Shown: in pieces, positions 9,407 to 17,829 of the stretch
How the letters are laid out: the number at the start of each line of letters is the position of its first letter
How positions within the stretch are numbered: position 1 is the first letter of the stretch
Origin: Pseudomonadota bacterium
GTDB lineage: Bacteria > Desulfobacterota > Syntrophorhabdia > Syntrophorhabdales > Syntrophorhabdaceae
NCBI GenBank assembly: GCA_026388275.1
Contig: JAPLKB010000034.1
Coordinates: forward strand, 62,001-126,000
Reading direction: 5' to 3'
DNA length: 64,000 bases
Position numbers and translations under genes: made by a program
Notes under the pieces: generated by a model
Told to the model about the DNA's origin: nothing
Database searches by the model: none
What the model saw: only the letters and a program-made list of their open reading frames with translations

Positions 9407-9469
9407 TTGCGAATCACTCACTGGTGCATCGCTTAAGACGCACAGACAACGTTCAAGTCCTTTGTAACT
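9407..9469. repeat. 63-bp direct repeat, right copy
   Basis: Partner of 6705-6767, from TTGCGAATCACTC to CCTTTGTAACT. It lies between the parB-like stop (9490) and the abiEi start (9291). The two copies enclose the noncoding duplication and both abiE genes. Confidence 0.9.
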
Positions 9470-9489
9470 AATGTTGAACACCTAACTCT

Positions 9490-10434
9490 TTATATCTGCG
9501 GAACAGGTTTTGTTACCGGTTTTATTGGCACACTTTCCGGGGCTGTTTTAATCTGCTGTTCTATCAATGAGGATAAAACTTTCAATTCATCGAGAAATGT
9601 CTGAAGGTTTGATTTGGCGTACATACCGGTCTTCTTCTCAAAGTATGATTCTATAGTCTGCAGGCTTGCAACCTTTATTTTCATAGGTATCGGTTTAGGT
9701 TCTGTTGATTTGGGTTTTCTCCTTTTGTACGCGGTGAGTTTCTTTTCAAGCACTGCATTTGTTACAGGCGTCTCAAGTATTTCATCGAAGATGGTAAAAA
9801 AATCGGGGGTCCCAAGGTTCGCGGCAAAAAGATATCCCTGGGAAACCGGGAGTGTTCCAGCAGAAATTACGTCCTGAATTTTAGGGACGAGTTTTAAAAG
9901 CGATATCGTGCGATGCAGCGTCTGTATTGACTTTGCAGAGATTTCAATAATTGCTCTCACAGTGAGAGCAATTTCTTCAGCCAGGCCTTCCGGCCTACGG
10001 TTATAACTCACCAAGTCACTCATTACCCCGTCCACATTATAATTTTTATCAGGATGCTTTGCCTTAATATAGGCAAGCATCCCATTTGCCTGATCTATGG
10101 GATTCAAGTCTTCACGCTGGAGATTTTCAGTCAGTTGAATGGCAAGGATTTCATCTTTTTGTGTAATGGTATTTACTACCCTTGCCGGGATAATTTCAAG
10201 ACCTGCATTGTAGGCGGCAAGATATCTTCTTTCTCCGCAGAGGAGGAGATATTTATCATCCTTTGGTGTTACAAGGACAGGTTCCAGTACACCCTTTTCT
10301 TTAATGGATGCCACAAGAGCTTTAAAGGATTCTGTTGTTTTGTCGATTGATGATCTTATCTGTTTTTCCAGTATGATGCTCTTTAATGGTAGATACTGAA
10401 ATTCCTGATTCTCCATTGTCTTATTCGCTGCCAT
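9490..10434 (-). CDS. ParB/RepB/Spo0J-family protein (orphan)
   Basis: 314 aa. The N-terminal ParB/Srx-like CTPase domain is clear: LPLKSIILEKQIRSS, EKGVLEPVLVTP, LCGERRYLAAYNAG (residues ~70-85) and QLTENLQREDLNPIDQA (~110-126). A central helix-turn-helix region (ISAKSIQTLHRTISLL) and a lysine/proline-rich C-terminus follow. No parA partner is adjacent, and it sits beside RM and AbiE genes. A plasmid- or island-type segregation or regulatory protein is therefore more likely than the chromosomal ParB. The start is ATG 10434, with GGGGG about seven bases upstream. Confidence 0.85.
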   Translation of the reverse strand: MAANKTMENQEFQYLPLKSIILEKQIRSSIDKTTESFKALVASIKEKGVLEPVLVTPKDDKYLLLCGERRYLAAYNAGLEIIPARVVNTITQKDEILAIQLTENLQREDLNPIDQANGMLAYIKAKHPDKNYNVDGVMSDLVSYNRRPEGLAEEIALTVRAIIEISAKSIQTLHRTISLLKLVPKIQDVISAGTLPVSQGYLFAANLGTPDFFTIFDEILETPVTNAVLEKKLTAYKRRKPKSTEPKPIPMKIKVASLQTIESYFEKKTGMYAKSNLQTFLDELKVLSSLIEQQIKTAPESVPIKPVTKPVPQI

Positions 10435-10496
10435 GTATAACCCCCTAGTTTTGTAAGTAATATCAAAAGATTTTTACTCTTTTGAGAGTGCTCTCC

Positions 10497-10680
10497 TTGT
10501 TCGGTCAGCGGCATGATTGTAATGCTCATCTTCGGCGTTCTGCATCGCCTTGTGCCCTCCAACATACATAAAGTATAGTTTCCGGTCTACAAGACTCACA
10601 GCCCATCCGAATCTGAAACATCACTGCCATGCCACTGCCCACTCAACCCGGATTCACATATACGATTATGTGAATCCGGA
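10497..10680 (-). repeat. Structured dispersed repeat, copy A
   Basis: Read on the minus strand, this 184-bp segment aligns along its whole length with 21141-21325. It opens with a perfect hairpin (arms 10648-10660 and 10667-10679, CCGGATTCACATA). Next come TTGAGTGGGC..GGCATG and, at the far end, CATGCCGCTGACCGA. The hairpin arms differ from copy B at two pairs that changed together. A 31-codon reading frame starting MYVGGHKAMQNAEDEHY (10569-10474, minus) lies in it, just upstream of the parB-like gene; it has only a weak ribosome site and I do not call it a gene. Confidence 0.8.
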
Positions 10681-11038
10681 AACATTAAATTGTCAGTTTT
10701 CCTCTTCTCAACTTTATTTTTACATATTGATCGTAAGTATAAAAAATAATACATACTATTCACCCGCACATCCTGCGGGTAAAATTTACTTCTGCCTTTC
10801 TCTGTGTACCCTGCGTACTCTGCGAGAGATAAATGCTTTTGATTCTTCTATTAATAACAATTCCCCAACATTAATGTGCAGTTAAAGGTACAATTACATG
10901 TGTTGAAAATATTTGTCAAGAAGATTTTTGACTGAAGTTTCCTGGCTTTGTCTCGTAGAAACAAAAGATTAATAAAAAAAGATGTTGAAGGATAAAAATA
11001 TCCAATAAAAAAAACCGGAAAACTTAATCAAATCAAAG
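10681..11038. other. Intergenic region without a gene
   Basis: AT-rich spacer. It holds a short hairpin (ACCCGCA/TGCGGGT, 10762-10780) and a stretch resembling the common intergenic string CTCTGTGTACCCTGCGTACTCTGCGAG (about 10799-10825). No convincing open frame was found. Confidence 0.6.
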
Positions 11039-11068
11039 TTGATTATTAAAGAAAAATAGTTTAATAAT
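11039..11068 (+). promoter_or_regulatory. Candidate sigma-70 promoter of the ETF-QO operon
   Basis: TTGATT (11039-11044), 18-bp spacer, AATAAT (11063-11068). The predicted transcript start falls two to four bases before the ATG at 11078. No Shine-Dalgarno sequence is present, so a leaderless mRNA is suggested. Confidence 0.4.
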
Positions 11069-11077
11069 GAATTAATT

Positions 11078-12367
11078 ATGGAAAAGATTGATGTAGTCAT
11101 TGTCGGTGGGGGTCTTTCAGGGCTTGCCTGTGCGTATATGCTTGCTGAACAGAATATGCAGGTAATAGTTGTTGAGAGGGGGGATTTCCCCGGCAGCAAG
11201 AACGTAACAGGCGGAAGGCTTTATCTCGAACAAATCGGTGAACTTACAGGAACCATGTTTGATGGCGCTCCCTTTGAGAGAAAGGTCGTCAGGGAAAGGT
11301 GGAGCCTGCTGGGAGAAACAAATTCCATCGGAGTAGACTTTACCGGAGATAAATTCAGGCAGGAAGCTCACAGCTATACAATTTTAAGGGCACATTTTGA
11401 CAGGTGGCTGGCAGACAGACTGATGGAGAAAGGCGTTTTTGTCATACCAAAATACAGGGTGGACTCCCTGTTATGGGAAGGCGAAAATGTGGCTGGTATA
11501 AAAGCGGGCAAAGAGGAGATATACGCAAACGTAGTGGTTGCAGCAGACGGCGCTCTTTCATTCATGGCTGAACAGGCCGGGCTCAGGCCTAAAATGAAGC
11601 CGAAAAGTTATGCCGTAGGTATTAAAGAAGTGATTGAGCTTTCCGAAGAGAAGATAAACGACAGATTTAATGTGGATAAAGACGAAGGTGTTGCACAGCT
11701 TTTTGTGGGTGATGTTACAAAAGGGATGTTCGGCGGCGGATTTCTGTACACGAATAGAGAGACAATCTCATTGGGCATAGTGGTTGGAATAAGGGCTCTT
11801 ATGGAAAAGTCCCCCACCATAGAAGCGCATACATTGATAGATGCTTTTAAAGAAAGATATGAGATTAAGAGGCTTATTGATGGAGGCACGCTTGCAGAAT
11901 ATGCTGCCCATATAATCCCGGAATCAGGCTACAACGGCATATCGAAACTTTACGGAAACAACATTCTGGTAACCGGCGATGCAGCAGGTTTTGCCTTGAA
12001 TATGGGCGTAACAGTGAGAGGTATGGAGTTTGCTATAGCATCAGGTATAATTGCGGCGGAAACAATCATCAAGGCAAAGTCATCGGATGACTATTCGGCA
12101 AAAACACTTTCCTATTATGAAGATAGACTGAAAGATAGTTTTGTCTTGAAAGATCTTTATAATTACAAGGAGATGCCTGAATTTCTCGATAATGATGATT
12201 TTTTCTCATATTATCCGAATCTTTTCCCTGGGCTTGTTGAAAAGGCAATGTGGTTCGGCAGGGAACCAAAGGAAAAGTTAAGCAAGACCATATGGGAAGG
12301 ACTGAAAAATTCAGGCGCATTGAGCATGAAAGGATTAAAAATACTTTACAGAATGAAAAATATATAG
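11078..12367 (+). CDS. fixC: Electron-transfer flavoprotein:quinone oxidoreductase, FixC-like
   Basis: 429 aa FAD-dependent dehydrogenase. The N-terminal dinucleotide fold (IVGGGLSGLACAYML, then VVERG, residues ~8-33) and the second FAD motif near residue 295 (VTGDAAGFALNMG) place it in the FixC/ETF-QO family. These proteins pass electrons from ETF to the quinone pool. The partner ferredoxin FixX follows after ten bases. ETF subunits (FixA/FixB) are not in the window and would have to be supplied from elsewhere. In syntrophic anaerobes such modules link acyl-CoA dehydrogenation to the membrane; that role is inferred here. Confidence 0.88.
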   Translation: MEKIDVVIVGGGLSGLACAYMLAEQNMQVIVVERGDFPGSKNVTGGRLYLEQIGELTGTMFDGAPFERKVVRERWSLLGETNSIGVDFTGDKFRQEAHSYTILRAHFDRWLADRLMEKGVFVIPKYRVDSLLWEGENVAGIKAGKEEIYANVVVAADGALSFMAEQAGLRPKMKPKSYAVGIKEVIELSEEKINDRFNVDKDEGVAQLFVGDVTKGMFGGGFLYTNRETISLGIVVGIRALMEKSPTIEAHTLIDAFKERYEIKRLIDGGTLAEYAAHIIPESGYNGISKLYGNNILVTGDAAGFALNMGVTVRGMEFAIASGIIAAETIIKAKSSDDYSAKTLSYYEDRLKDSFVLKDLYNYKEMPEFLDNDDFFSYYPNLFPGLVEKAMWFGREPKEKLSKTIWEGLKNSGALSMKGLKILYRMKNI

Positions 12368-12377
12368 GTGCCACGTA

Positions 12378-12659
12378 ATGAAAGTTGATGAAAAACTTGC
12401 CCTTGATGCATTCAAAACAGACAGCAGGGACAGCCACATAAAAATAAATCATGATATATGCAGAAGTAAATGCAAAGCAAAATATTGCCTGTATATCTGT
12501 CCGGGGCATCTTTATACATATAACGAAGAAACTGATGAGATAGTTGTGGAATACGCAGGCTGCCTCGAATGCGGGACGTGCAGGGTAGCATGCATCGAAG
12601 GGGCTATTGACTGGACATATCCAAGAGGGGAATTCGGAATTCAGTACAGATTCGGTTAA
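12378..12659 (+). CDS. fixX: FixX-like ferredoxin
   Basis: 93 aa. Two cysteine clusters are present, CRSKCKAKYCLYICP (residues ~29-43) and CLECGTCRVAC (~64-74), followed by EGAIDWTYPRGEFG. The C-terminal pattern (W-x-YPRG-x-FG) is characteristic of FixX, the 4Fe-4S partner of FixC. It is translated in the same operon, immediately downstream of fixC. Confidence 0.9.
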   Translation: MKVDEKLALDAFKTDSRDSHIKINHDICRSKCKAKYCLYICPGHLYTYNEETDEIVVEYAGCLECGTCRVACIEGAIDWTYPRGEFGIQYRFG

Positions 12660-12660
12660 C

Positions 12661-13572
12661 ATGTCAAAAATACCTGAATTCCCTGATTTCAAACCGATTG
12701 ATTTACAAGATCGTGACATATTCAAAAATATATTAAAACAATGTCAACCTCGTGTTTCTGAGTGGACTTTTACAAACCTTTTTATATGGCGCTCTCTATA
12801 CCGCTTTCAGTGGTCATGCTATAAGGACTGGTTAATGATAATATGCCGGGACAGCAATGATAGTTTTTATGCTATGGAACCAATGGGGCCGGCATCACGA
12901 CGTGAAGCTGCCTTTGTCCTCCTTGAATGGCTCTCAAAGGAAAAGAACGCTTCTGATCCCCGTATCGAACGGGCAGATGAATTACTTGCCTCAGAGCTCA
13001 ACGGTTTGAAACACCTTATAATTGAGCCTGCCAGGGAACATTTTGATTATGTTTACCTGAGAGATGATCTTGTGGCACTTGCCGGAAACAAATACCGTTC
13101 AAAAAGAAATCATATAAACCAGTTATTTCGTTCATATAATTTTGAATATGAGGCTCTGGACCAACATCATATAGACGAATGCCTTAAGCTTCAGGAAAAA
13201 TGGTGCCTGTTAAAGCGCTGCGAAGAAGACCTGAACCTTTCCAGCGAATGGGAGGCTGTCCGTGAAGTGCTGCATAATTACAGCGCCCTTGAGCTGAAGG
13301 GCGGGGTGGTTATGGTTGAAAAAAAGGTTATGGCCTTTACAATAGGCGAATTGCTGAATGATGAAACAGCAGTTGTGCATATAGAAAAGGCCGATCCGGA
13401 TATACCGGGATTGTATCAGATTGTAAATCAACAGTTCTGCGAAAAGGCATGGGAGAATGTGCCTTACATTAACAGGGAACAGGATCTGGGGTTGCAAGGC
13501 CTGCGTGAGGCCAAGCTTTCCTATTATCCGCACCATTTTGTCGAGAAATATATGATAAGGCTGATCCGCTGA
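12661..13572 (+). CDS. DUF2156 (GNAT-fold) protein
   Basis: 303 aa. Homology pattern of the DUF2156/phosphatidylglycerol lysyltransferase C-terminal domain: two tandem acyltransferase-like folds, with EWTFTNLFIWR near the N-terminus, AGNKYRSKRNHINQ in the middle and YINREQDLGLQGLREAKLSYYP near the end. An aminoacyl- or acyl-transferase role is possible but no substrate can be named. The start is taken as ATG 12661, one base after the fixX stop, rather than the upstream in-frame ATG at 12607, which would lie inside fixX. Confidence 0.8.
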   Translation: MSKIPEFPDFKPIDLQDRDIFKNILKQCQPRVSEWTFTNLFIWRSLYRFQWSCYKDWLMIICRDSNDSFYAMEPMGPASRREAAFVLLEWLSKEKNASDPRIERADELLASELNGLKHLIIEPAREHFDYVYLRDDLVALAGNKYRSKRNHINQLFRSYNFEYEALDQHHIDECLKLQEKWCLLKRCEEDLNLSSEWEAVREVLHNYSALELKGGVVMVEKKVMAFTIGELLNDETAVVHIEKADPDIPGLYQIVNQQFCEKAWENVPYINREQDLGLQGLREAKLSYYPHHFVEKYMIRLIR

Positions 13573-13597
13573 CCCGAGCAATGCATCTACAGGACGC

Positions 13598-14611
13598 ATG
13601 AAAAATACCGCAAATTTACCAAAGAAGAATAAAAGTTTCTGCTTCATCGGGTATACAAAGTACACTTGTGCTTTAATAATCCTACTTATGTTTTTCACTG
13701 TTGACAATGGTTTTTCTGCAAACAGTCAATCAAAGTCAATAAACATACCTGTTAACATAAAACAAATGAGGCAGGACGTGGAAGCACTTACAACAATAGA
13801 TCCGCCCAGAAATTATAAGAACATCAAATCCCTTAATAAAAGCGCTGAGTATATCCTCAAGGAATTCAATAAAACCGGTTGTACTACCCGGATACAGTCA
13901 TTTGTTTATGATAAGAACGAGTATAAAAATGTGATTTGTTCCTTCGGCCCTGAGGACGGGGAGAGAATTGTAGTGGGAGCACACTATGATGTTCATGGAA
14001 ATCAGCCGGGCGCAGACGACAACGCAAGCGGGGTTGCAGGACTTCTGGAACTCAGCCGTCTTGTAAATAGTCTGAAACCTTCTCTTAAATACCGTATTGA
14101 TTTTGTGGCCTACACCCTTGAAGAACCGAAATTGTTCCGTACCCGCCATATGGGAAGCTACGTGCACGCAGAATCACTTGCAAATGCGGGTGTTCAGGTC
14201 CGTGCAATGATATCGCTTGAGATGATCGGATATTTCTCCGATACACCCAAATCCCAGAAATATCCGGTATTTTTCCTTAAATGGTTTTATCCTGACATTG
14301 GCAACTTTATTTCAGTAGTCGGAAAATGGGGGCAGGGAGACTTCGTTGAGAGCGTAAGAAAAAATATTTCGGAAGCAGCTAACATGCCAGTAGAGTCCAT
14401 AGCCGCACCGTCCTTTCTCCCTGGTATTGATTTTTCAGACCATCAGAGCTTCTGGCGTTTTCATTATAAGGCGCTGATGATTACCGACACTGCATTCTAC
14501 AGGAACCGTAATTATCATGAAACCACGGACACGATTGATACGCTTGATTTCAACAAAATGGCAGAGGTAGTAAAAGGTCTTTATTGGACCATTGTTAACC
14601 TATCCAAATAG
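13598..14611 (+). CDS. M28-family zinc aminopeptidase, exported
   Basis: 337 aa. The N-terminus has a basic stretch and hydrophobic segment (ALIILLMFFTV, residues ~25-36), a signal peptide or membrane anchor. Zinc-ligand motifs of M28 peptidases are in order: VVGAHYDVHG (~residue 128), ADDNASGVAG (~140), YTLEEP (~172), LEMIGYF (~207) and a late FSDHQSFW (~286) region with a histidine ligand. It probably cleaves peptides in the periplasm. It follows DUF2156 by 25 bases on the same strand. Confidence 0.87.
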   Translation: MKNTANLPKKNKSFCFIGYTKYTCALIILLMFFTVDNGFSANSQSKSINIPVNIKQMRQDVEALTTIDPPRNYKNIKSLNKSAEYILKEFNKTGCTTRIQSFVYDKNEYKNVICSFGPEDGERIVVGAHYDVHGNQPGADDNASGVAGLLELSRLVNSLKPSLKYRIDFVAYTLEEPKLFRTRHMGSYVHAESLANAGVQVRAMISLEMIGYFSDTPKSQKYPVFFLKWFYPDIGNFISVVGKWGQGDFVESVRKNISEAANMPVESIAAPSFLPGIDFSDHQSFWRFHYKALMITDTAFYRNRNYHETTDTIDTLDFNKMAEVVKGLYWTIVNLSK

Positions 14612-14635
14612 TTGGAATATTCAAGGAACCATCTA

Positions 14636-15286
14636 TTATAAAATAACGAATTTTTTTATGTACTCGGTAATCTCTTCAGGATCATCCATGATCCTGAATA
14701 TATTCAGATCTTCTTTGGAGATTTTGCCCTGAGACAGAAGGGTACCATTAATCCAATCCATAAGCCCCTTCCAATATGAGGAATCCACAAGTATAACAGG
14801 AAATGGTTTTACCTTCTTTGTCTGGATAAGGGTAATGGCTTCAAAACACTCATCCAGCGTTCCGAACCCTCCGGGCATGATAATGTACGCCATGGCGTAT
14901 CTTATAAACATGACCTTCCGTACAAAAAAATACCGGTAGCTTAATCTGAGTGTTGAGTATGGATTCGGTTTCTGCTCAAAGGGAAGTTCAATGTTTATGC
15001 CCACTGATTTTACCCCTGCCTCTTTTGCGCCTTTGTTCGCAGCCTCCATTACGCCGCCGCCGCCGCCGGTAATAATATTAAAACCGTTTTTTCCAAGCAT
15101 CTTCGACAACTTAAACGTTTGTTCATAAAGAGCTTCGCCTTTTTGACACCGTGCGCTGCCGAATATGCTCACAGCAGGGTGTATATCGGAAAGGTTTTCA
15201 AACCCTTCAACAAATTCAGACATAATATGGAACAGCCTCCACGTATCTCTTAACGTGAATTCGTCGATTACATACTGTTTTTCCAT
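14636..15286 (-). CDS. LOG-family (TIGR00730) nucleotide-processing protein
   Basis: 216 aa Rossmann-like fold with the glycine-rich stretch ITGGGGGVMEAANKGA (residues ~68-83) and the diagnostic PGGFGTLDE motif (~139-147). Family members are cytokinin-riboside 5'-monophosphate phosphoribohydrolase (LOG) or PpnN-like nucleotide monophosphate nucleosidases. Catalytic Arg/Glu residues of the PGGxGTxxE motif are present. It is convergent with the M28 gene, with only a 24-bp gap and no clear terminator. Confidence 0.88.
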   Translation of the reverse strand: MEKQYVIDEFTLRDTWRLFHIMSEFVEGFENLSDIHPAVSIFGSARCQKGEALYEQTFKLSKMLGKNGFNIITGGGGGVMEAANKGAKEAGVKSVGINIELPFEQKPNPYSTLRLSYRYFFVRKVMFIRYAMAYIIMPGGFGTLDECFEAITLIQTKKVKPFPVILVDSSYWKGLMDWINGTLLSQGKISKEDLNIFRIMDDPEEITEYIKKFVIL

Positions 15287-15441
15287 GGCCGCTCCTTTTT
15301 ACCTTGAGATTTGAAATGTTCATATATATTATTTAGATATTGGCAAAATATGTCAAATTAAAACGTAAACATGAAAAGGTAAAAGGATAAAGAGGCAGAG
15401 GCTGTGAACCGTGAAATGTGAACCATGAACAAGGCTTTATT

Positions 15442-16227
15442 ATGGGCGATATACTTATAGGTACAAGCGGTTTTTCCTTTGATGACTGGGTGGGAGAGGT
15501 ATATCCTGCACATATAAAAAAGCATGAAATGCTGCCATATTATGAAAAAACATTAGGCTTCAGGGCACTCGAAGTCAATTACACATACTATTCGATGCCT
15601 TCAAAGAAGACTATGGAGTCTTTTTCGATGAAAACATCAAGGGATTTTTCTTTTGTGGTAAAAGCCTATAAGGGCCTGACCCATGAAAGGACCGGAAGCC
15701 CCAAAGAGCAGTGCACACTTTTTAAGGACGGGGTAAGTCCTCTGGGTGACAGTCTGAAGGCGCTTCTTTTTCAGTTTCCTTATACGTTTCTGCCTGACAG
15801 TAAAAACATAGACTATTTGAAGATGCTTAGGCAAGAGTTTGAAAATTTTGAATCAATGGTAGAATTCAGGAATGCAAAATGGTTTGATAATGGATATCTT
15901 GATATTCTTAAAGAATTGTCTTTCGGCTGTTGCATTGTTGACGAACCCAGGCTGAAGGGCCTATTACCATTTTACCCTGTCCTTACGTCAGATACAGGAT
16001 ATTTCCGGTTTCATGGAAGGAACAAGGCATGGTTTAACGAACCGGTAAATGTTAGATACGATTATCTTTACTCGGAGAAGGAACTTGAAAAATTCGTTGA
16101 TCCGATAATGGATATTTCCAGCAAAGCAGGGAATACCTTTGTATTCTTCAACAACTGTCATCTGGGCAAGGCAGTAAAGAATGCGCAGATGATGAAAGAG
16201 ATGATAAAAAAAGTGAATAGTCGTTAG
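15442..16227 (+). CDS. DUF72 family protein
   Basis: 261 aa. Clear DUF72 (YecE-like) signature: ILIGTSGFSFDDWVGEVYP at the N-terminus, FSFVVKAYKGLTHER, LFQFPYTF, MVEFRNAKWF, YFRFHGRN and FFNNCHLGKAVKNA. It is a TIM-barrel-like family of unknown biochemical function. ATG 15442 is preferred over in-frame ATGs at 15418/15424 because AAGG lies seven bases upstream and the conserved domain begins there. The last codons form part of a 31-bp inverted repeat. Confidence 0.85.
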   Translation: MGDILIGTSGFSFDDWVGEVYPAHIKKHEMLPYYEKTLGFRALEVNYTYYSMPSKKTMESFSMKTSRDFSFVVKAYKGLTHERTGSPKEQCTLFKDGVSPLGDSLKALLFQFPYTFLPDSKNIDYLKMLRQEFENFESMVEFRNAKWFDNGYLDILKELSFGCCIVDEPRLKGLLPFYPVLTSDTGYFRFHGRNKAWFNEPVNVRYDYLYSEKELEKFVDPIMDISSKAGNTFVFFNNCHLGKAVKNAQMMKEMIKKVNSR

Positions 16228-16405
16228 TGAACAGTGAATAGTGAAAAAACCGGGAAACGAAGGAGTTTACGGTTTGGTTCTGATTTTGTTTTTTACTATG
16301 TCCCGCATTAAGCGGGGTTAAACCATACACTAACAACTATTCACTGAGATTAATGAGTTACGGGTTTGATTTTTACTATTCACTGTTCACTAACGACTAT
16401 TCACT
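16212..16405. repeat. 31-bp perfect inverted repeat pair
   Basis: Arm 16212-16242 (AGTGAATAGTCGTTAGTGAA...) is the exact reverse complement of 16375-16405; the left arm overlaps the end of the DUF72 gene. A shorter related copy (AACTATTCACTGAG) lies at about 16335-16348. Such AGTGAATAGTGAA-like strings are common spacer repeats. The arms leave the ROK gene ribosome site (GAGGT, 16406-16410) just outside. Confidence 0.9.
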
Positions 16406-16415
16406 GAGGTTTAAT

Positions 16416-17354
16416 ATGCGTATCGGTATTGATATTGGCGGCACAAAAATTATAGCCGGTCTGGTTGACGAATCAGGACGGGTTACCTGCAAGAAGAAGA
16501 TTCCTGCTGAGAGCGAAAAGGGTTACGCGGCAGTCAGGGACAACATTGCCGGATTAATAAGGACAATTGTTAAGGAAGGCAATATTAAAACAGAAGAGGT
16601 GAAAAGGGTGGGCATAGCCTGTGCCGGACAAATTGATAAAACTACTAAAAATGTTCTGTTTTCACCGAATCTTGATTGGCACAATGTGTCTTTAAGAGGC
16701 GACATTGAAAAAATGTGCGGTATAGATACTTTTATTGAGAATGATGTAAATGCAGCAGTATACGGTGAATGGAAATTCGGATTGAAAGAAGTTCCCGATG
16801 ATGTGATCGGGGTGTCTTTTGGAACCGGCATTGGCGGCGGAATCATTGTAGATAAGAAAATCTACAGGGGATTTTCTCATGTCGGAGGCGAGGTGGGACA
16901 CATTATAGTCAATCCCTACGGTTACAAATGCCATTGCGGAAACAAAGGCTGTTTTGAGGCATACTGCGGAGGCTCATATATAATAGAAAGAGTAAGGACT
17001 GAAGTTGAGGAGGGATATCGAGGGAAACTATGGGACATAATAGAATGCAACATCGGCTCGCTCCATACAGGCCATATCGAAGAAGCATATCTGCTTGGAG
17101 ATACTCTTTGCAGAAGAACATGGGGAGAAGTTATTGAATATGCGGGCGCTGCCCTGGCAAGCCTTGTAAATCTTTTAAATCCTGAGGTTGTAATACTTGG
17201 CGGCGGGGTTGTATATGGGTCAAAATATTTCATTGAGGATGTAAAGGCTGCGATGGAGAAAAGGACAATGCAGGCATCCCTTGCCGGCTTAAAGATAGAG
17301 AAAGCGAAACTCGGTGAAGATGCCGGTATTGTCGGCGCAGCGTTTGTGGAGTAA
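16416..17354 (+). CDS. ROK-family sugar kinase (glucokinase-like)
   Basis: 312 aa. The N-terminal ATP-binding motif IDIGGTKIIAGLVD is followed by the ENDVNAAVYGEW motif (~residue 107) with its catalytic aspartate, and GTGIGGGIIV. The ROK zinc motif CHCGNKGCFEAY (~residues 171-182) lies near GHIIVNPYG. It probably phosphorylates glucose or N-acetyl-sugars in the cytoplasm; no HTH domain is fused, so it is an enzyme rather than a NagC-type repressor. ATG 16416 is preferred, with GAGGT six bases upstream; the in-frame ATG at 16353 would add residues encoded by the inverted repeat. Confidence 0.9.
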   Translation: MRIGIDIGGTKIIAGLVDESGRVTCKKKIPAESEKGYAAVRDNIAGLIRTIVKEGNIKTEEVKRVGIACAGQIDKTTKNVLFSPNLDWHNVSLRGDIEKMCGIDTFIENDVNAAVYGEWKFGLKEVPDDVIGVSFGTGIGGGIIVDKKIYRGFSHVGGEVGHIIVNPYGYKCHCGNKGCFEAYCGGSYIIERVRTEVEEGYRGKLWDIIECNIGSLHTGHIEEAYLLGDTLCRRTWGEVIEYAGAALASLVNLLNPEVVILGGGVVYGSKYFIEDVKAAMEKRTMQASLAGLKIEKAKLGEDAGIVGAAFVE

Positions 17355-17374
17355 ACAGCGGGGGATGTTTCCCG

Positions 17375-17596
17375 CTATAGTAATTCTAAAAACCGCTCTA
17401 CAGTTAAACCGGCATTCCGGATCAATGCACGAAGCGTACCAGTGGACAATTCCTTATGTTGAGGTATGGACAGATTAACACGGACATCAGGTTTAACCAT
17501 TACCACATGACTCCCAACCTGACCAATAGTTTGCCAACCATCTTTCTGAAATGCTTTAACCGCTTCTTTACCGGAAATATTTCCTAATTTACCCAC
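17375..17596 (-). CDS. hicA: HicA mRNA interferase toxin
   Basis: 73 aa. HicA/YcfA fold with GKLGNISGKEAVKAFQKDGW, the catalytic histidine context GSHVVM (residue ~29) and SIPQHKELSTGTLRALIRNAGL. It degrades mRNA when free of HicB. It is second in the pair, two bases after the hicB stop. The order hicB-hicA is one of the two orders found in the family. Confidence 0.92.
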   Translation of the reverse strand: MGKLGNISGKEAVKAFQKDGWQTIGQVGSHVVMVKPDVRVNLSIPQHKELSTGTLRALIRNAGLTVERFLELL

Positions 17597-17598
17597 GG

Positions 17599-17814
17599 TT
17601 ACACCGCAACAACAATGGGTTGATAATCAGGTTTGCAAGAGAGTCCTTCCATTGCCTTTTGGTCTTCAGCCCATAACCAGGCAGTGATAGCTTCCTTAAT
17701 ATTCTCAAGCGCTTCTTCTTCATCTTTTCCCTGAGAGACACAACCAGGAAGCGCAGGACATTCGGCAACAATCCAGCCATCTTCGGCGTGCTCAAGCATG
17801 ACATGAAAAATCAT
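17599..17814 (-). CDS. hicB: HicB antitoxin
   Basis: 71 aa. The partially degraded RNase H-like HicB fold shows GWIVAECPALPGCVSQGKDEEEALENIKEAI. There is no added C-terminal DNA-binding domain, so this is the short HicB type. ATG 17814 is preferred to the TTG at 17829 because GGAGG lies eight bases upstream of it. It neutralises HicA encoded directly downstream. Confidence 0.9.
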   Translation of the reverse strand: MIFHVMLEHAEDGWIVAECPALPGCVSQGKDEEEALENIKEAITAWLWAEDQKAMEGLSCKPDYQPIVVAV

Positions 17815-17829
17815 AATCCTTACCTCCAA

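Noticed and set aside
12607-12660. Longer start for the DUF2156 gene
   Set aside because: The extra 18 codons lie inside fixX and are not needed for the conserved domain.
16353-16415. Longer start for the ROK gene
   Set aside because: Its extra residues are encoded by the inverted repeat, while GAGGT lies at correct distance before ATG 16416.
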